Part shown: positions 35,395 to 44,087 of the stretch, in pieces | How the letters are laid out: every line of letters begins with the position of its first letter | Numbering within the stretch: the stretch's first letter is position 1 | DNA from: Anaeromyxobacter dehalogenans 2CP-1 | GTDB taxonomy: Bacteria; Myxococcota; Myxococcia; Myxococcales; Anaeromyxobacteraceae | Length of the DNA stretch: 64,000 bases | Assembly: GCF_000022145.1 (NCBI RefSeq) | Contig: NC_011891.1 | Coordinates: 1,934,001-1,998,000 of the forward strand | Direction of reading: 5' to 3' | Position numbers and translations under genes: made by a program | Notes under the pieces: generated by a model | What the model saw: only the letters and a program-made list of their open reading frames with translations | Told to the model about the DNA's origin: nothing | Databases searched by the model: none

Positions 35395-35450
35395 GCCCAC
35401 GTCTGCCCAGAGCACGCGTGGGCTTCGTCGTTTCGACGGGGCGGACGTGG
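35395..35450 (+). promoter_or_regulatory. Alternative stems after the riboswitch (expression platform candidate)
   Basis: Two stems share the same left arm and cannot form together: GCCCACG (35395-35401) with CGTGGGC (35417-35423), or CCACGTC (35397-35403) with GACGTGG (35444-35450). A smaller CGTCG-TTT-CGACG hairpin (35426-35438) lies between. The ribosome site AGGAG follows at 35467-35471. Pairing is seen in the sequence; a switching role is inferred. Confidence 0.45.
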
Positions 35451-35479
35451 TGAGGACGGACCAGCCAGGAGACGCGTCA

Positions 35480-36796
35480 ATGAGCGTGAAGCACGACAAG
35501 AGTCACGAGGCCGGGGCGACGCACGACTTCCACGGCGGCATCTGCGGCTGCTGCGGGCCGAGCGCGACGCGCGGGATGTCGGGCGCCGAGGTGGACCTCG
35601 CCGTCGAGCAGCGCGGCGAGCGCCTCACGCGGCTCGACGAGGTGCGCGGCGACGACGTGGACCACCTGCTCTCGGCGCGCAGCCGCCGCGGGTTCCTGAA
35701 GGCCGGCGGCCTGTTCGGCGCGCTGGCGGCGGCGGCGCCGGTCCTCTCCCGCGCCCGCGCGGAGGGCACCGGCGGCTTCAGCCTGTTCCAGCAGGGCGGC
35801 GGCCGGGTGCACGTGGTCGAGTCCACCTACGAGACCACGAAGTGGGGCATCTTCGACTCCAACCTGCCCGACATCGTCCAGATCGAGTCCGGGGACGTGG
35901 TCTCGTACCCGAACACCTGGAGCCACTTCCTCAACGACCTGCAGCCGGGCATGCCGATCGAGGAGATCGCGCGCCTGCGCCTCGCCCACCCGGGCGTCGG
36001 GCCGCACTCGATCATCGGCCCCGTCGGCGTGCGCGACGCCGAGCCGGGCGACGTGCTCGAGATCCAGTACCTGCGCGTCCGCCCCACCGACTGGGCGGTC
36101 TGCTTCAACAACCCGGGCGCCCTCGGCACCGGCGCGCTGCCCGACGCCTTCCCGCAGGGGCAGGCCAAGTACTTCGATCTCGACACCGCCAACAACACCT
36201 CCGAGTTCGCGCCGGGCATCCAGCTCCGGCTCGCGCCGTTCCAGGGCACCATGGGCGTCGCGCCGGCGAACGGCGTGTTCCCCACGCCCCCGGGCCACGC
36301 CTACGGCGTGATCAGCTCGGTGCCGCCGGGGCAGCACGCCGGCAACGTGGACTGCCGCGAGGCGGGCGAGGGCTCGCGCCTGTTCGTCCCGGTGTTCCAG
36401 CGCGGCGGCAAGATCTTCACCGGTGACTCGCACGCGCTGCAGGGCGACGGCGAGGTGACGCTCACCGCGATGGAGACCGCGATGAAGGAGATCCGCGTCC
36501 GCGTGATCCTCCACAAGCAGGTCGCGCTCGCCTGGCCGATGCACGAGACGCCGGACGCCTGGATCGTCCACGGCACGAACCCGGACCTCGACACCGCCTT
36601 CCGCATCGCCCTGCTGAACGCGATCGACTTCCTCGAGGCCCGCGCCGGCCTGACCCGCCTCGACGCCTACGCCCTCTGCAGCCTCGCGGTCAGCTTCCGC
36701 GTGACGCAGGTGGTGAACGGCCAGAAGGGCATCTACGGCGTCATCCCGAAGCGCATCTTCCACCCGCAGCTCCGCGCCGCGATGGGCGTGATCTAG
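35480..36796 (+). CDS. Tat-exported acetamidase/formamidase family protein
   Basis: A 438-residue protein of the acetamidase/formamidase (FmdA_AmdA) family, which hydrolyses short amides to ammonium and the acid. The family fold is visible in [15 protein letters not shown]-like strands (here [17 protein letters not shown]), [34 protein letters not shown] and [15 protein letters not shown]. It has a twin-arginine signal SRRGFLK at residues 68-74 followed by a hydrophobic [15 protein letters not shown], so it is exported folded. The n-region is unusually long (67 residues) with a His/Cys cluster [16 protein letters not shown] lies eight bases before the ATG. It is the first gene after the riboswitch and heads a chemotaxis gene pair. 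Confidence 0.88.
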   Translation: MSVKHDKSHEAGATHDFHGGICGCCGPSATRGMSGAEVDLAVEQRGERLTRLDEVRGDDVDHLLSARSRRGFLKAGGLFGALAAAAPVLSRARAEGTGGFSLFQQGGGRVHVVESTYETTKWGIFDSNLPDIVQIESGDVVSYPNTWSHFLNDLQPGMPIEEIARLRLAHPGVGPHSIIGPVGVRDAEPGDVLEIQYLRVRPTDWAVCFNNPGALGTGALPDAFPQGQAKYFDLDTANNTSEFAPGIQLRLAPFQGTMGVAPANGVFPTPPGHAYGVISSVPPGQHAGNVDCREAGEGSRLFVPVFQRGGKIFTGDSHALQGDGEVTLTAMETAMKEIRVRVILHKQVALAWPMHETPDAWIVHGTNPDLDTAFRIALLNAIDFLEARAGLTRLDAYALCSLAVSFRVTQVVNGQKGIYGVIPKRIFHPQLRAAMGVI

Positions 36797-36810
36797 CCCG
36801 CGGCCGGATC

Positions 36811-36840
36811 GCCGCTCCGCCGGGCTCCCGGCGGGGCGGC
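36811..36840 (+). terminator. Strong stem-loop between acetamidase and chemoreceptor genes
   Basis: A 13-bp stem (one T-G pair) with loop GCTC: GCCGCTCCGCCGG (36811-36823) pairs with CCGGCGGGGCGGC (36828-36840). It begins 14 bases after the stop codon. It may terminate or attenuate transcription, or protect the upstream mRNA, before the chemoreceptor gene 41 bp further on. Confidence 0.5.
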
Positions 36841-36881
36841 GGTCCACCCGTCACGCCCGCTCTTCTTCACCAGAGGTCACC

Positions 36882-38543
36882 ATGCGGAAGTTCTCGATCG
36901 GCGTCCGCCTCACCTTCGCCTTCATGCTCGTCACCGCCGCGTTCGTGGCGGTCGGCTTCTTCGCGCTGTCGCGCCTGGCCCAGCTCGACCAGGGGCTGGA
37001 CGAGGTGGCGCGCCAGCGCCTCCGCTCGCTCGAGATGGCGATCCGCGGGCTCCACGTGACGGCGCAGCAGGCGAACCACGTCGGCGTCATGCTCTCGACC
37101 GACGATCCCGCCGAGGCGCTCCGGCGCATCGAGACCATCCTCGAGCTTCGCAAGGAGGCGCAGCGGGCGAACGAGGAGGGCGACAAGCTCGCCGCGATGG
37201 AGGGCGGCATCACGGTGGTGGACAACGAGCGCACCAAGCAGGTGCTCGCGGAGCTCGCGGTGCGCCGCGCCCACCTGGGCAAGACGTTCCAGAAGACGCT
37301 CGAGACCGCCCGCACGCTGAACCTGGCCGAGACCAAGCGCGTGACGCGCGACGACCTCGTGCCGGCGCTGACCGCGGTCGAGTTCGGCTGGTCGGACTAC
37401 ACGAAGGCCCAGGGCGCGCAGATGCAGGAGGCGGCCGAGGCCGGGCACGCCATGTACGAGTCGGCCCGGGTGCTGGTGGTGGCGGTGCTGCTCTCCACCG
37501 CGGCGATCGCGATCGTGCTCTCGTTCTGGGTGACGCGCACCATCGTCCTGCCGCTCGGCAGCGCGGTGAAGGCCGCCGACCGGATCGCGGCGGGCGACCT
37601 GCGCGACGCGGTGGAGGTCTCCGGCCGCGACGAGCTGGGCAAGCTGCTCGCCGCGATGAAGACCATGGGCGAGAAGCTGGCGCAGGTGATCTCGGAGGTG
37701 CGCGCCGGCGCCGACGCGCTGGCGGGCGCCTCGTCGCAGGTCTCCTCCACCGCCCAGACGCTCTCGCAGGGCACCGGCGAGCAGGCCGCCAGCGTGGAGG
37801 AGACGACCTCCTCGCTCGAGGCGATGCACGCCTCCATCACGCAGAACGCGGAGAGCGCGCGCCAGACCGAGACCGCCGCGAAGGCGCAGGCGGGCAGCGC
37901 GGGCCGCAGCGGCACGGCCGTCACCGAGACGGTCGCGGCCATGCGCTCCATCGCGGAGAAGATCTCGATCATCGAGGAGATCGCCTACCAGACGAACCTG
38001 CTGGCGCTGAACGCGGCCATCGAGGCCGCCCGCGCCGGCGACCACGGCCGGGGCTTCGCGGTCGTCGCCACCGAGGTGCGCAAGCTGGCCGAGCGCGCGC
38101 AGAAGGCCGCCGGCGAGATCGGCACGCTGGCCGAGAGCTCGCTCTCGGTGGCCGAGGAGAGCGGGCGGCTCATCACCGACCTCGTCCCGGCCATCCAGAA
38201 GACGGCCGACCTGGTGCAGGAGGTGGCGGCGGCGTCGCAGGAGCAGAGCGACCGCGTCTCGCAGGTCAGCAAGGCCATGGGGGTGGTGGACCAGGTCACG
38301 CAGCGGAACGCCACCGCGGCCGAGGAGCTCAGCTCCACCGCCGAGGAGCTGGCGTCGCAGGCCGAGGGCCTGCAGCAGCTCATGGGCTTCTTCACGGTCC
38401 GCGAGGAGCGGAGGAGCGCGCCGCGCCACCTCCCCCTGCGCGCGCCGGCCCCCGCGCCGCTGCCGGCGCTGGACCGTCCCTGGCCGCAGCCCGAGCCGCG
38501 CAACGGCAAGCCCGCCGCAGCCGGCGAGTTCAAGCGGTTCTAG
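36882..38543 (+). CDS. Methyl-accepting chemotaxis protein
   Basis: A 553-residue chemoreceptor. TM1 (about residues 8-30) and TM2 (about 193-216) bound a ~160-residue helical periplasmic domain of the 4HB type ([20 protein letters not shown] in the middle). HAMP spans about 217-270, then the cytoplasmic coiled coil with the conserved hairpin tip [20 protein letters not shown] (residues ~366-385) that contacts CheW and CheA. The C-terminus ends in a Pro-rich tail and EFKRF without an NWETF-type pentapeptide. It is followed by cheW after 8 bp. Neighbouring amidase suggests it could sense amides, ammonium or acids (inference). Confidence 0.95.
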   Translation: MRKFSIGVRLTFAFMLVTAAFVAVGFFALSRLAQLDQGLDEVARQRLRSLEMAIRGLHVTAQQANHVGVMLSTDDPAEALRRIETILELRKEAQRANEEGDKLAAMEGGITVVDNERTKQVLAELAVRRAHLGKTFQKTLETARTLNLAETKRVTRDDLVPALTAVEFGWSDYTKAQGAQMQEAAEAGHAMYESARVLVVAVLLSTAAIAIVLSFWVTRTIVLPLGSAVKAADRIAAGDLRDAVEVSGRDELGKLLAAMKTMGEKLAQVISEVRAGADALAGASSQVSSTAQTLSQGTGEQAASVEETTSSLEAMHASITQNAESARQTETAAKAQAGSAGRSGTAVTETVAAMRSIAEKISIIEEIAYQTNLLALNAAIEAARAGDHGRGFAVVATEVRKLAERAQKAAGEIGTLAESSLSVAEESGRLITDLVPAIQKTADLVQEVAAASQEQSDRVSQVSKAMGVVDQVTQRNATAAEELSSTAEELASQAEGLQQLMGFFTVREERRSAPRHLPLRAPAPAPLPALDRPWPQPEPRNGKPAAAGEFKRF

Positions 38544-38551
38544 GGGCGGCC

Positions 38552-39127
38552 ATGCGCGACGCGGTCGAGGCGGCGGGCGAGCAGGCGCAGTACCTGTCGT
38601 TCCGGATCGACGGGATCGACTACGCGGTCCCCATCCTGAAGGTCCGGGAGATCCTGCAGCACGAGGAGATCACCCGGGTGCCGGGCACGCCGCCCTCGGT
38701 CCGCGGGGTGCTCAACGTCCGCGGGGCGGTGGTGCCGGTGGTGGACCTGGCCGTGAAGTTCGGCGGGTCCGCTTCCCGGCCCGGGCGCTTCACCTGCGTG
38801 CTGGTGGTCGAGGTGGAGGTGACGGGCGGCCGCCTCACGCTCGGGGTGCTGGCCGACGCGGTCAACGAGGTGGTGGCGCTCCGCGCCGACGAGGTCGAGC
38901 CCTCGCCGTCGTTCGGGACCGGCGTGAGCGTCGAGTACCTGGTGGGCATGGGCAAGGTGGGGCGCGGCTTCGTGCTCCTGCTCGACCTGGACCGGGTCCT
39001 GGCCGCGGGCGATCCCGAGCCGGAGCGCGCCGGCGACGCCCGGGCGGACGTGCCGGGCGACGCCTCCGAAGAGGGAGCGCAACCGCCCGAGGCGGTCGCG
39101 GCGGAGGGCGCCGCCGCGCCGGCCTGA
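38552..39127 (+). CDS. cheW: CheW chemotaxis coupling protein
   Basis: A 191-residue CheW. The SH3-like double barrel runs from residue 12 to about 152: QYLSFRIDGIDYAVPILKVREIL, ITRVPGTPPSVRGVLNVRG, VVPVVDLAVKFG and GRGFVLLLDLDRVL are family hallmarks (quoted as separate strands). A C-terminal Glu/Ala-rich extension of about 40 residues is longer than typical. It couples the adjacent receptor (8-bp gap, same operon) to a CheA kinase encoded elsewhere, because no cheA, cheR or cheB is nearby. Confidence 0.94.
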   Translation: MRDAVEAAGEQAQYLSFRIDGIDYAVPILKVREILQHEEITRVPGTPPSVRGVLNVRGAVVPVVDLAVKFGGSASRPGRFTCVLVVEVEVTGGRLTLGVLADAVNEVVALRADEVEPSPSFGTGVSVEYLVGMGKVGRGFVLLLDLDRVLAAGDPEPERAGDARADVPGDASEEGAQPPEAVAAEGAAAPA

Positions 39128-39156
39128 CGGGCGCGCGCTGCCCGGAAATCCGGCAT

Positions 39157-39180
39157 CCGGCGTCGCCGAGGCGACGCCGG
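39157..39180 (+). terminator. Terminator-like stem-loop after cheW
   Basis: CCGGCGTCGC-CGAG-GCGACGCCGG is a perfect 10-bp stem with a tetraloop, 30 bp after the cheW stop. It probably ends the amidase-receptor-cheW transcript, though no T-tract is visible. Confidence 0.55.
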
Positions 39181-39227
39181 CGCGTCGGCCGCGGCCGCAT
39201 CGCGCGGTTTCGCGGGCTGGGCCGCGC

Positions 39228-39242
39228 TGGCACGCACCGCGC
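39228..39242 (+). promoter_or_regulatory. Weak sigma-54-like promoter
   Basis: TGGCAC-N5-GCGC keeps the -24 GG and -12 GC dinucleotides at correct spacing (consensus TGGCAC-N5-TTGC). It lies 28 bp before the NifW-like start. nif genes are commonly sigma-54 dependent, which raises interest, but the -12 element is poor and no NifA site was seen. Confidence 0.3.
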
Positions 39243-39269
39243 ATCTCCGGCGCGCGGAGGTGCCAGGCG

Positions 39270-39527
39270 ATGGGACGAGCGCTGGAGGCGGTGCGGACGC
39301 TGGACCTGCCGCGGCTGTTCGCGTACTTCGGGGTGGAGGCCGACCTGCAGCGGGTCGAGGCCAGCCGGCTCGCCATCGCCACCCGGTTCGACGCGGAGGT
39401 CCGGGAGCTGATCCGGCTCTGCCCGGCGCTGCGCGAGCGGGAGCGCTTCACGGTGCTCCGCGAGGCGCTCCGGCTCGCGTACGAGGTCGGGACGCGGGCC
39501 GTCGAGGGCGCCGGCGCGCCCCGCTGA
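39270..39527 (+). CDS. Small NifW-like protein
   Basis: An 85-residue protein whose pattern matches the nitrogenase-stabilising protein NifW: RLFAYFGVEADLQRVEASRL corresponds to the family's sAEdFLxxFgVpyDxxVVxVxRL region, then FTVLREALRLAYEVGT matches the closing helix. NifW binds MoFe protein and protects it from oxygen in diazotrophs. No other nif gene is in the window, so it is an orphan here; Anaeromyxobacter relatives do carry nif clusters. It is isolated between cheW and convergent yebC. The match is to pattern only, at modest length, so an unrelated small helical protein remains possible. Confidence 0.55.
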   Translation: MGRALEAVRTLDLPRLFAYFGVEADLQRVEASRLAIATRFDAEVRELIRLCPALRERERFTVLREALRLAYEVGTRAVEGAGAPR

Positions 39528-39539
39528 CCTGCCGGGAGC

Positions 39540-40262
39540 CTACGCCAGGTTGTGGAAGACGTGCTGGACGTCCTCGTCCTGCTCGAGCGCGTCCACCAGC
39601 TCGAGCACCTCGCGCGCCTGCTCCTCACCGAGCTGCACCGGCGTCTGCGCCACGTACTCGGACTCGGCCGAGAGCACGTTGAGCTTCCGCTCCTCCAGGG
39701 CGGCCTGGAGCTGGCCGAAGCTCTCGAACGCGCAGCGGATGACGAGCAGCTTCTCGCCCTTCTCGCCGGTGCTCTCGCCCATCTCCTCCAGGCCGTGGTC
39801 GATGAGGTCGAGCTCGAGCGCGTCCTGGTCGATCCCCTCGGGCGCGAGGCGGAACACGCCCATGCGGCGGAACTGGAACGCCACGCTGCCTGTGTTCCCC
39901 ATGTTGCCGCCGTTGTTCTTGAAGTGCATGCGCACGTTCGCGACGGTGCGGACCACGTTGTCCGTCGCGGTCTCGACCATCACCGCGACGCCGTGCGGCG
40001 CGTAGCCCTCGTAGACCACCACCTCGTACGCCTGCTGATCCTGGCCGCTGGCCCGCTTGATGGCGGCCTCGACCTTGTCCTTCGGCATGTTGAGGTGGCG
40101 GGCGTTCTGCAGCACGCGGCGCAGGGCGGGGTTGTTGTCCGGGTTCGGGCCGCCCCCCTTCACCGCGATGGCGATGTCCTTGCTGATGCGCGTGAAGGCC
40201 TTCGCCATCTTGTTCCACCGGGCGAACATGGTGGCCTTGCGCGTCTCGAAGATGCGACCCAT
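39540..40262 (-). CDS. YebC/PmpR family transcriptional or translational regulator
   Basis: A 240-residue member of the YebC/TACO1 family. Typical features: [23 protein letters not shown]-type N-terminus (quoted from two motifs), [31 protein letters not shown]-like helix ([18 protein letters not shown]), [14 protein letters not shown] and the [16 protein letters not shown] loop. The family binds DNA upstream of target genes in Pseudomonas (PmpR) and aids translation of proline-rich stretches in other species. Its start region [18 protein letters not shown] is slightly divergent from the usual MAGHSKWANIKHRK, a common trait of YebC paralogues. It stands 183 bp downstream of the EamA gene on the same strand. 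Confidence 0.92.
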
Positions 40263-40415
40263 GGGCTGTCCTCGCTCCGGGGACCGGCGTCCAGCCCGTC
40301 GTCCCCGCGCCCGGCGGATATCTCACCCCCGGCCCCGGACGCAACACCTTCCCGCAGCGGCCCGCGGGCGGCGCCCGGCGGCCGGGCGGGCCGGCGCTGG
40401 CCCGGGCCGGCCGAT

Positions 40416-40436
40416 CGGTCCGGACCGGCCGGACCG
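40416..40436 (-). terminator. Stem-loop ending the liv/EamA transcript
   Basis: CGGTCCGG-ACCGG-CCGGACCG is a perfect 8-bp stem with a 5-base loop, nine bases past the EamA stop codon on the minus strand. Position supports a terminator of the long livK-to-EamA operon. Confidence 0.5.
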
Positions 40437-40445
40437 GCGGCGCGG

Positions 40446-41390
40446 TCAGGCGGTGGCGCGCCCCCGGCGCCCGGAGGTCCCGGCGAGCGTCACGCCGCCG
40501 AGCACCAGCGCCAGGCCGGCCAGGTGGAAGGGCCGGAACGCCTCGCCGAGCAGCGCCACCGCGAGCAGGGAGCCGAAGGCCGGCATGAGGTGGATGAACG
40601 GGCCGGCCCGGTTCGCGCCCACGCGCGCGACCCCCTCGTTCCAGAGCCGGTAGGCCAGCACCGAGGCGAACACCGCCACGTAGGCCACGCTCGCCACCGT
40701 CACCCCGTCGAGCGCCATCCGCGCGCCCGAGGCCAGCTCCCAGGCGTAGAACGGCGCGATCCAGGCGACGCCCACCGCCACCAGCGCCGCGAGCAGCGCC
40801 AGCGGGTCCACGCCGGCGGGCCGGCGCGCGAGGAGCAGGGTGTAGAGGGCCCAGCTCAGCACCGCGGCGAGCACCCACAGGTCACCGGGGCCGAACGCGA
40901 GCCCGGCGAGCGCCGACAGCGTCCCGCGCCCCAGGATGACCAGCACGCCGGCGAGCGAGACCGCGATGCCCGCCACCTGCCGCCGCCCCGGGCGGCCGCC
41001 GCCCAGCAGCGGCGAGAGCGCCGCGATGAACGCGGGGCAGGCCGACTGGAGCAGGAGCGCGCTGGTGGCGGTGGTGCGGGTGAGGCCGAGGTAGACGAAC
41101 AGGTTGAAGTTGCCGACGCCCAGGATGCCGAGCGGGATGACGATCCGCCACGCGCGGAGGATCGTCGGCCACTGCGCCGTCAGCGGGCGCCGCGCCAGCG
41201 GGAGGAGCAGCGCGAGCGCCACCGCCCAGCGCCAGAACGCGAGGCCGACCGGCGGCACGCGGCCGTGCACCGCCCGGCCCACCACGAAGTTGCCGGACCA
41301 GGACGCGGCCGCGAGCGCGAGGAACAGGTAGGCGGCGGCCGCGCCTCGCGCGCGCGGGGCCACGGCGGCCGCGGCCGGGGGCGCGCTCAC
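40446..41390 (-). CDS. EamA/DMT-family transporter linked to the liv operon
   Basis: A 314-residue protein with about ten TM segments and two EamA repeats (YLFLALAAASWSGNFVVGRA in helix 1, LGVGNFNLFVYLGLTRTTAT, and GPFIHLMPAFGSLLAVALLG near the end). Such RhtA/YdcZ-like proteins commonly export amino acids or other metabolites. The start is GTG at 41390, overlapping the TGA of livF (GTGA), so it is translationally coupled to a branched-chain amino acid importer. An amino acid export valve paired with import is plausible; this is inference. The last gene of the operon. Confidence 0.9.
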   Translation of the reverse strand: MSAPPAAAAVAPRARGAAAAYLFLALAAASWSGNFVVGRAVHGRVPPVGLAFWRWAVALALLLPLARRPLTAQWPTILRAWRIVIPLGILGVGNFNLFVYLGLTRTTATSALLLQSACPAFIAALSPLLGGGRPGRRQVAGIAVSLAGVLVILGRGTLSALAGLAFGPGDLWVLAAVLSWALYTLLLARRPAGVDPLALLAALVAVGVAWIAPFYAWELASGARMALDGVTVASVAYVAVFASVLAYRLWNEGVARVGANRAGPFIHLMPAFGSLLAVALLGEAFRPFHLAGLALVLGGVTLAGTSGRRGRATA

Positions 41391-42103
41391 CCGAGGTAGG
41401 CCGCGAGCACGCGCTCGTCGCGGGCGAGCTCGGCGGGCGTCCCCTCGATGGCGATGCGGCCGCGCTCCATCACGTAGGCGTAGTCGGCGACCTCGAGCGC
41501 GGTCTTCGCGAACTGCTCCACGAGCAGCATGGTCATGCCCTCGGCCTTGAGCCGGCGGATGGTCCGGAAGACCTCCTGGACGATCACCGGCGCGAGCCCC
41601 ATCGACGGCTCGTCGAGCAGCATCACCTTGGGCCGGGCCATGAGCGCGCGGCCGATGGCGAGCATCTGCTGCTCGCCGCCCGACAGCGTGCCGGCGGCCT
41701 GCCGGCGCCGCTCCTTCAGGCGGGGGAACAGCTCGTAGACGTGCTCCAGGTCCGCCGCGGCCCGGCCGTGGAAGCCGAAGAAGCGCGGCAGCCGCCGGTA
41801 GGCGCCGAGCAGCAGGTTGTCCTCCACCGAGAGCGGGCCGAACACCTTGCGCCCCTCCGGCGCGTGGGCGAGGCCGAGCCGCGCGATCCGCGAGGCCGCC
41901 TGCCCCTGCACCGGCGCGCCGTCGAGCAGCACCCGCCCGCGCGCGGGCCGGAGCAGCCCGGACACCGCCCGCATGGTGGTGGTCTTCCCGGCGCCGTTCG
42001 CGCCGATGAGCGCGACCACCGAGCCCGGCTTCACCTGGAGCGAGGTCCCCACCAGCACCTCGCTCAGCCCGTATCCCGCGTAGAGATCCTCGACGACCAG
42101 CAT
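41387..42103 (-). CDS. livF: Branched-chain amino acid ABC transporter ATPase LivF
   Basis: A 238-residue ABC ATPase. Walker A GANGAGKTT (about residues 33-41), Q-loop region, signature LSGGEQQML, Walker B VMLLDEPSMGLAP and the H-loop region MTMLLVEQF are all intact. The C-terminus matches LivF (YVMERGRIAIEGTPAELA). It pairs with the LivG domain of the livM-livG fusion as the heterodimeric motor of a HAAT-family importer. It is 13 bp downstream of that gene and overlaps the EamA gene by 4 bp. Confidence 0.94.
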   Translation of the reverse strand: MLVVEDLYAGYGLSEVLVGTSLQVKPGSVVALIGANGAGKTTTMRAVSGLLRPARGRVLLDGAPVQGQAASRIARLGLAHAPEGRKVFGPLSVEDNLLLGAYRRLPRFFGFHGRAAADLEHVYELFPRLKERRRQAAGTLSGGEQQMLAIGRALMARPKVMLLDEPSMGLAPVIVQEVFRTIRRLKAEGMTMLLVEQFAKTALEVADYAYVMERGRIAIEGTPAELARDERVLAAYLG

Positions 42104-42116
42104 CTGGGGCTCCGTG

Positions 42117-44075
42117 TCAGGCCGGCGCGCCGGCGGCGGGCTGGGGCGCCGGTTCGGGCGCCACGTTGCCGAGGTAGGCCTCGACCACCCTGGGGTTGCG
42201 CTTCACCTCGTCCGGCGTGCCCTCGGCGATGGGCCGGCCGCCGTCGAGCGCGGTCACGGTGCTGCAGAGCGAGGTCACCACGTCCATGTGGTGCTCGATG
42301 AGCACCACCGTGATGCCGCGCTGGTGGATCCGCCGGATCAGCTCCACCTGCTTCACCACGTCGGGGTGGGCCAGGCCGGCCGCCGGCTCGTCGAGGATGA
42401 GCACCTCCGGGCGCCGCGCCAGCGCGCGGGCGATCTCGAGGAAGCGCTGCGCGCCGTAGGTGAGGTCCCTGGCCGGCGTGCGCGCCTGGTCGGCGAGCCC
42501 GACGAAGTCGAGCAGCGCGAGCGCGTCGGCCTGCGCCCGCCGCTCCTCGGCGCGGCCGAGGCCGAGCAGCACGAGCGGGAGCGGCGCGCGGTAGACGCCC
42601 TGGAGCGCCACCATCACGTTCTCGAGGGCGGTGAGCCCGACGAACAGCTGCAGGTTCTGGAACGTGCGCGCGACGCCGGTGCGGGCGGTCTGGAACAGGC
42701 TGCCCGCGGGGAGCGGCCTCCCGCGGAGCGTCATCTCGCCGGAGCTGGGCGTGTACAGGCCGGAGACCACGTTGACGAGCGTGCTCTTTCCGGAGCCGTT
42801 CGGGCCGATGAGGCCGTGCACCGCGCCGGCGCGCACGGTCAGGCTCACGCCGTCCACCGCCTTCACGCCGCCGAAGTGGCGCTTCAGGTCGCGCAGCTCG
42901 AGGATGGCGGCGCCGTCGGCGGTGCGCGGCGGCAGGACGTGGTCCAGCGGGGCGGGGGCGGGGAGCGGCGGCGGGGCGACGCGGAACAGCCGCGCCAGGA
43001 ACTTGCCCGCGAAGCCCATCAGCCCCTCGGGCAGGCCCACCACCACCGCGAACAGCATCAGCGCGAAGATCGCCTTGCGCCAGTCCTCGGTGTTCTCGAC
43101 CACCATGCCGCCCACCACCAGCGCGCCGGTGGCGACGGCCGGGGCGATGGCCTGGAACGGCCGCAGGGTGCGCCGAGCCAGGCCGCGGCCGCCGGCGACG
43201 AGCGCCACCGCCAGGCCGAGGCCCGAGAACACCTGGAACAGGACGCGGTTGGAGAGCAGGTTCGGGAGCAGCGCCACCAGCGTCGCGCCCACGAACGCGC
43301 CCCACAGGCTCTTGCGCCCGCCCAGCACCACCCCGAGCAGCAGCGTGATGGTGAGCTCGTACACGAACGACTGCGGCTGCAGGTACTCGAAGTTGAACGC
43401 GTAGAGCGCGCCGGCCAGGCCGCCCAGGCCGGATCCGAACGCGAACGCGGCCACCTTGTGGCGGTACGTGCCGACGCCCATGGCGTCGGTGGCGATGGGG
43501 CTGTCGCGGAGGGCCTCGAACGCGCGGCCCCACTGCGAGGAGAGCAGGTTGCGCATGGCCCACCAGACGGCGGCGAGCAGCACCATGCACAGCCAGTAGA
43601 AGTCGCGCGGGCTGAGGTCGTGCCCGAGCAGCGGCGGCCGGTCGAGGCTCAGCCCCTGCGCGCCGGCGGTCAGCCACTCCAGCTCGTTCAGCGCGGTGGT
43701 GGTGAGCGCCAGGAAGCTGAGCGTGGCGAGCGCGAACTGCGGGCCCTCCAGGCGCAGCGAGGGCAGGGCCAGCAGCGCGCCGATCACGAACGCGACGGTG
43801 GGCGCGAGGAGGAGGACCGGCACGAGCCCCAGGCCGAGCTTCGTCACCGCGATGCCGGCGGTGTAGGCGCCCAGGCCCAGGAACGCGGCGTGCGCCAGGT
43901 TCACCTGGCCCAGGTAGCCGACGGTGACGTCGAGGCCGATGAGCAGGATGCCGTAGATGGCGAGCAGCGTGAGCAGGCCGAGCGCGTACGGGTTGTGCAC
44001 GGCGAGCGGCACCGCGGCGAGCAGCGCGAACAGCACCACCTCGGCGCCGCGGACCAGGAGCAGTCGTCTCAGCAT
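42117..44075 (-). CDS. livM-livG: LivM-LivG fusion: permease and ATPase of branched-chain amino acid importer
   Basis: A 652-residue fusion. Residues 1-~375 are the LivM permease (about 10 TMs; DVTVGYLGQVNLAHAAFLGL and LSSQWGRAFEALRDSPIATD are family motifs). After a Pro-rich linker (APPPLPAPAPLD), residues ~395-640 form the LivG ATPase: GPNGSGKST (Walker A), signature LTYGAQRFLEIARAL, Walker B VLILDEPAAGLAHPD, H-loop VVLIEHHMDVV. The signature carries LTYGAQ instead of the usual LSYGxQ, still plausible. Fused LivM-LivG proteins are known in HAAT systems. It is 12 bp from livH and 13 bp from livF. Confidence 0.94.
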   Translation of the reverse strand: MLRRLLLVRGAEVVLFALLAAVPLAVHNPYALGLLTLLAIYGILLIGLDVTVGYLGQVNLAHAAFLGLGAYTAGIAVTKLGLGLVPVLLLAPTVAFVIGALLALPSLRLEGPQFALATLSFLALTTTALNELEWLTAGAQGLSLDRPPLLGHDLSPRDFYWLCMVLLAAVWWAMRNLLSSQWGRAFEALRDSPIATDAMGVGTYRHKVAAFAFGSGLGGLAGALYAFNFEYLQPQSFVYELTITLLLGVVLGGRKSLWGAFVGATLVALLPNLLSNRVLFQVFSGLGLAVALVAGGRGLARRTLRPFQAIAPAVATGALVVGGMVVENTEDWRKAIFALMLFAVVVGLPEGLMGFAGKFLARLFRVAPPPLPAPAPLDHVLPPRTADGAAILELRDLKRHFGGVKAVDGVSLTVRAGAVHGLIGPNGSGKSTLVNVVSGLYTPSSGEMTLRGRPLPAGSLFQTARTGVARTFQNLQLFVGLTALENVMVALQGVYRAPLPLVLLGLGRAEERRAQADALALLDFVGLADQARTPARDLTYGAQRFLEIARALARRPEVLILDEPAAGLAHPDVVKQVELIRRIHQRGITVVLIEHHMDVVTSLCSTVTALDGGRPIAEGTPDEVKRNPRVVEAYLGNVAPEPAPQPAAGAPA

Positions 44076-44087
44076 GGGCGGCTCCGG

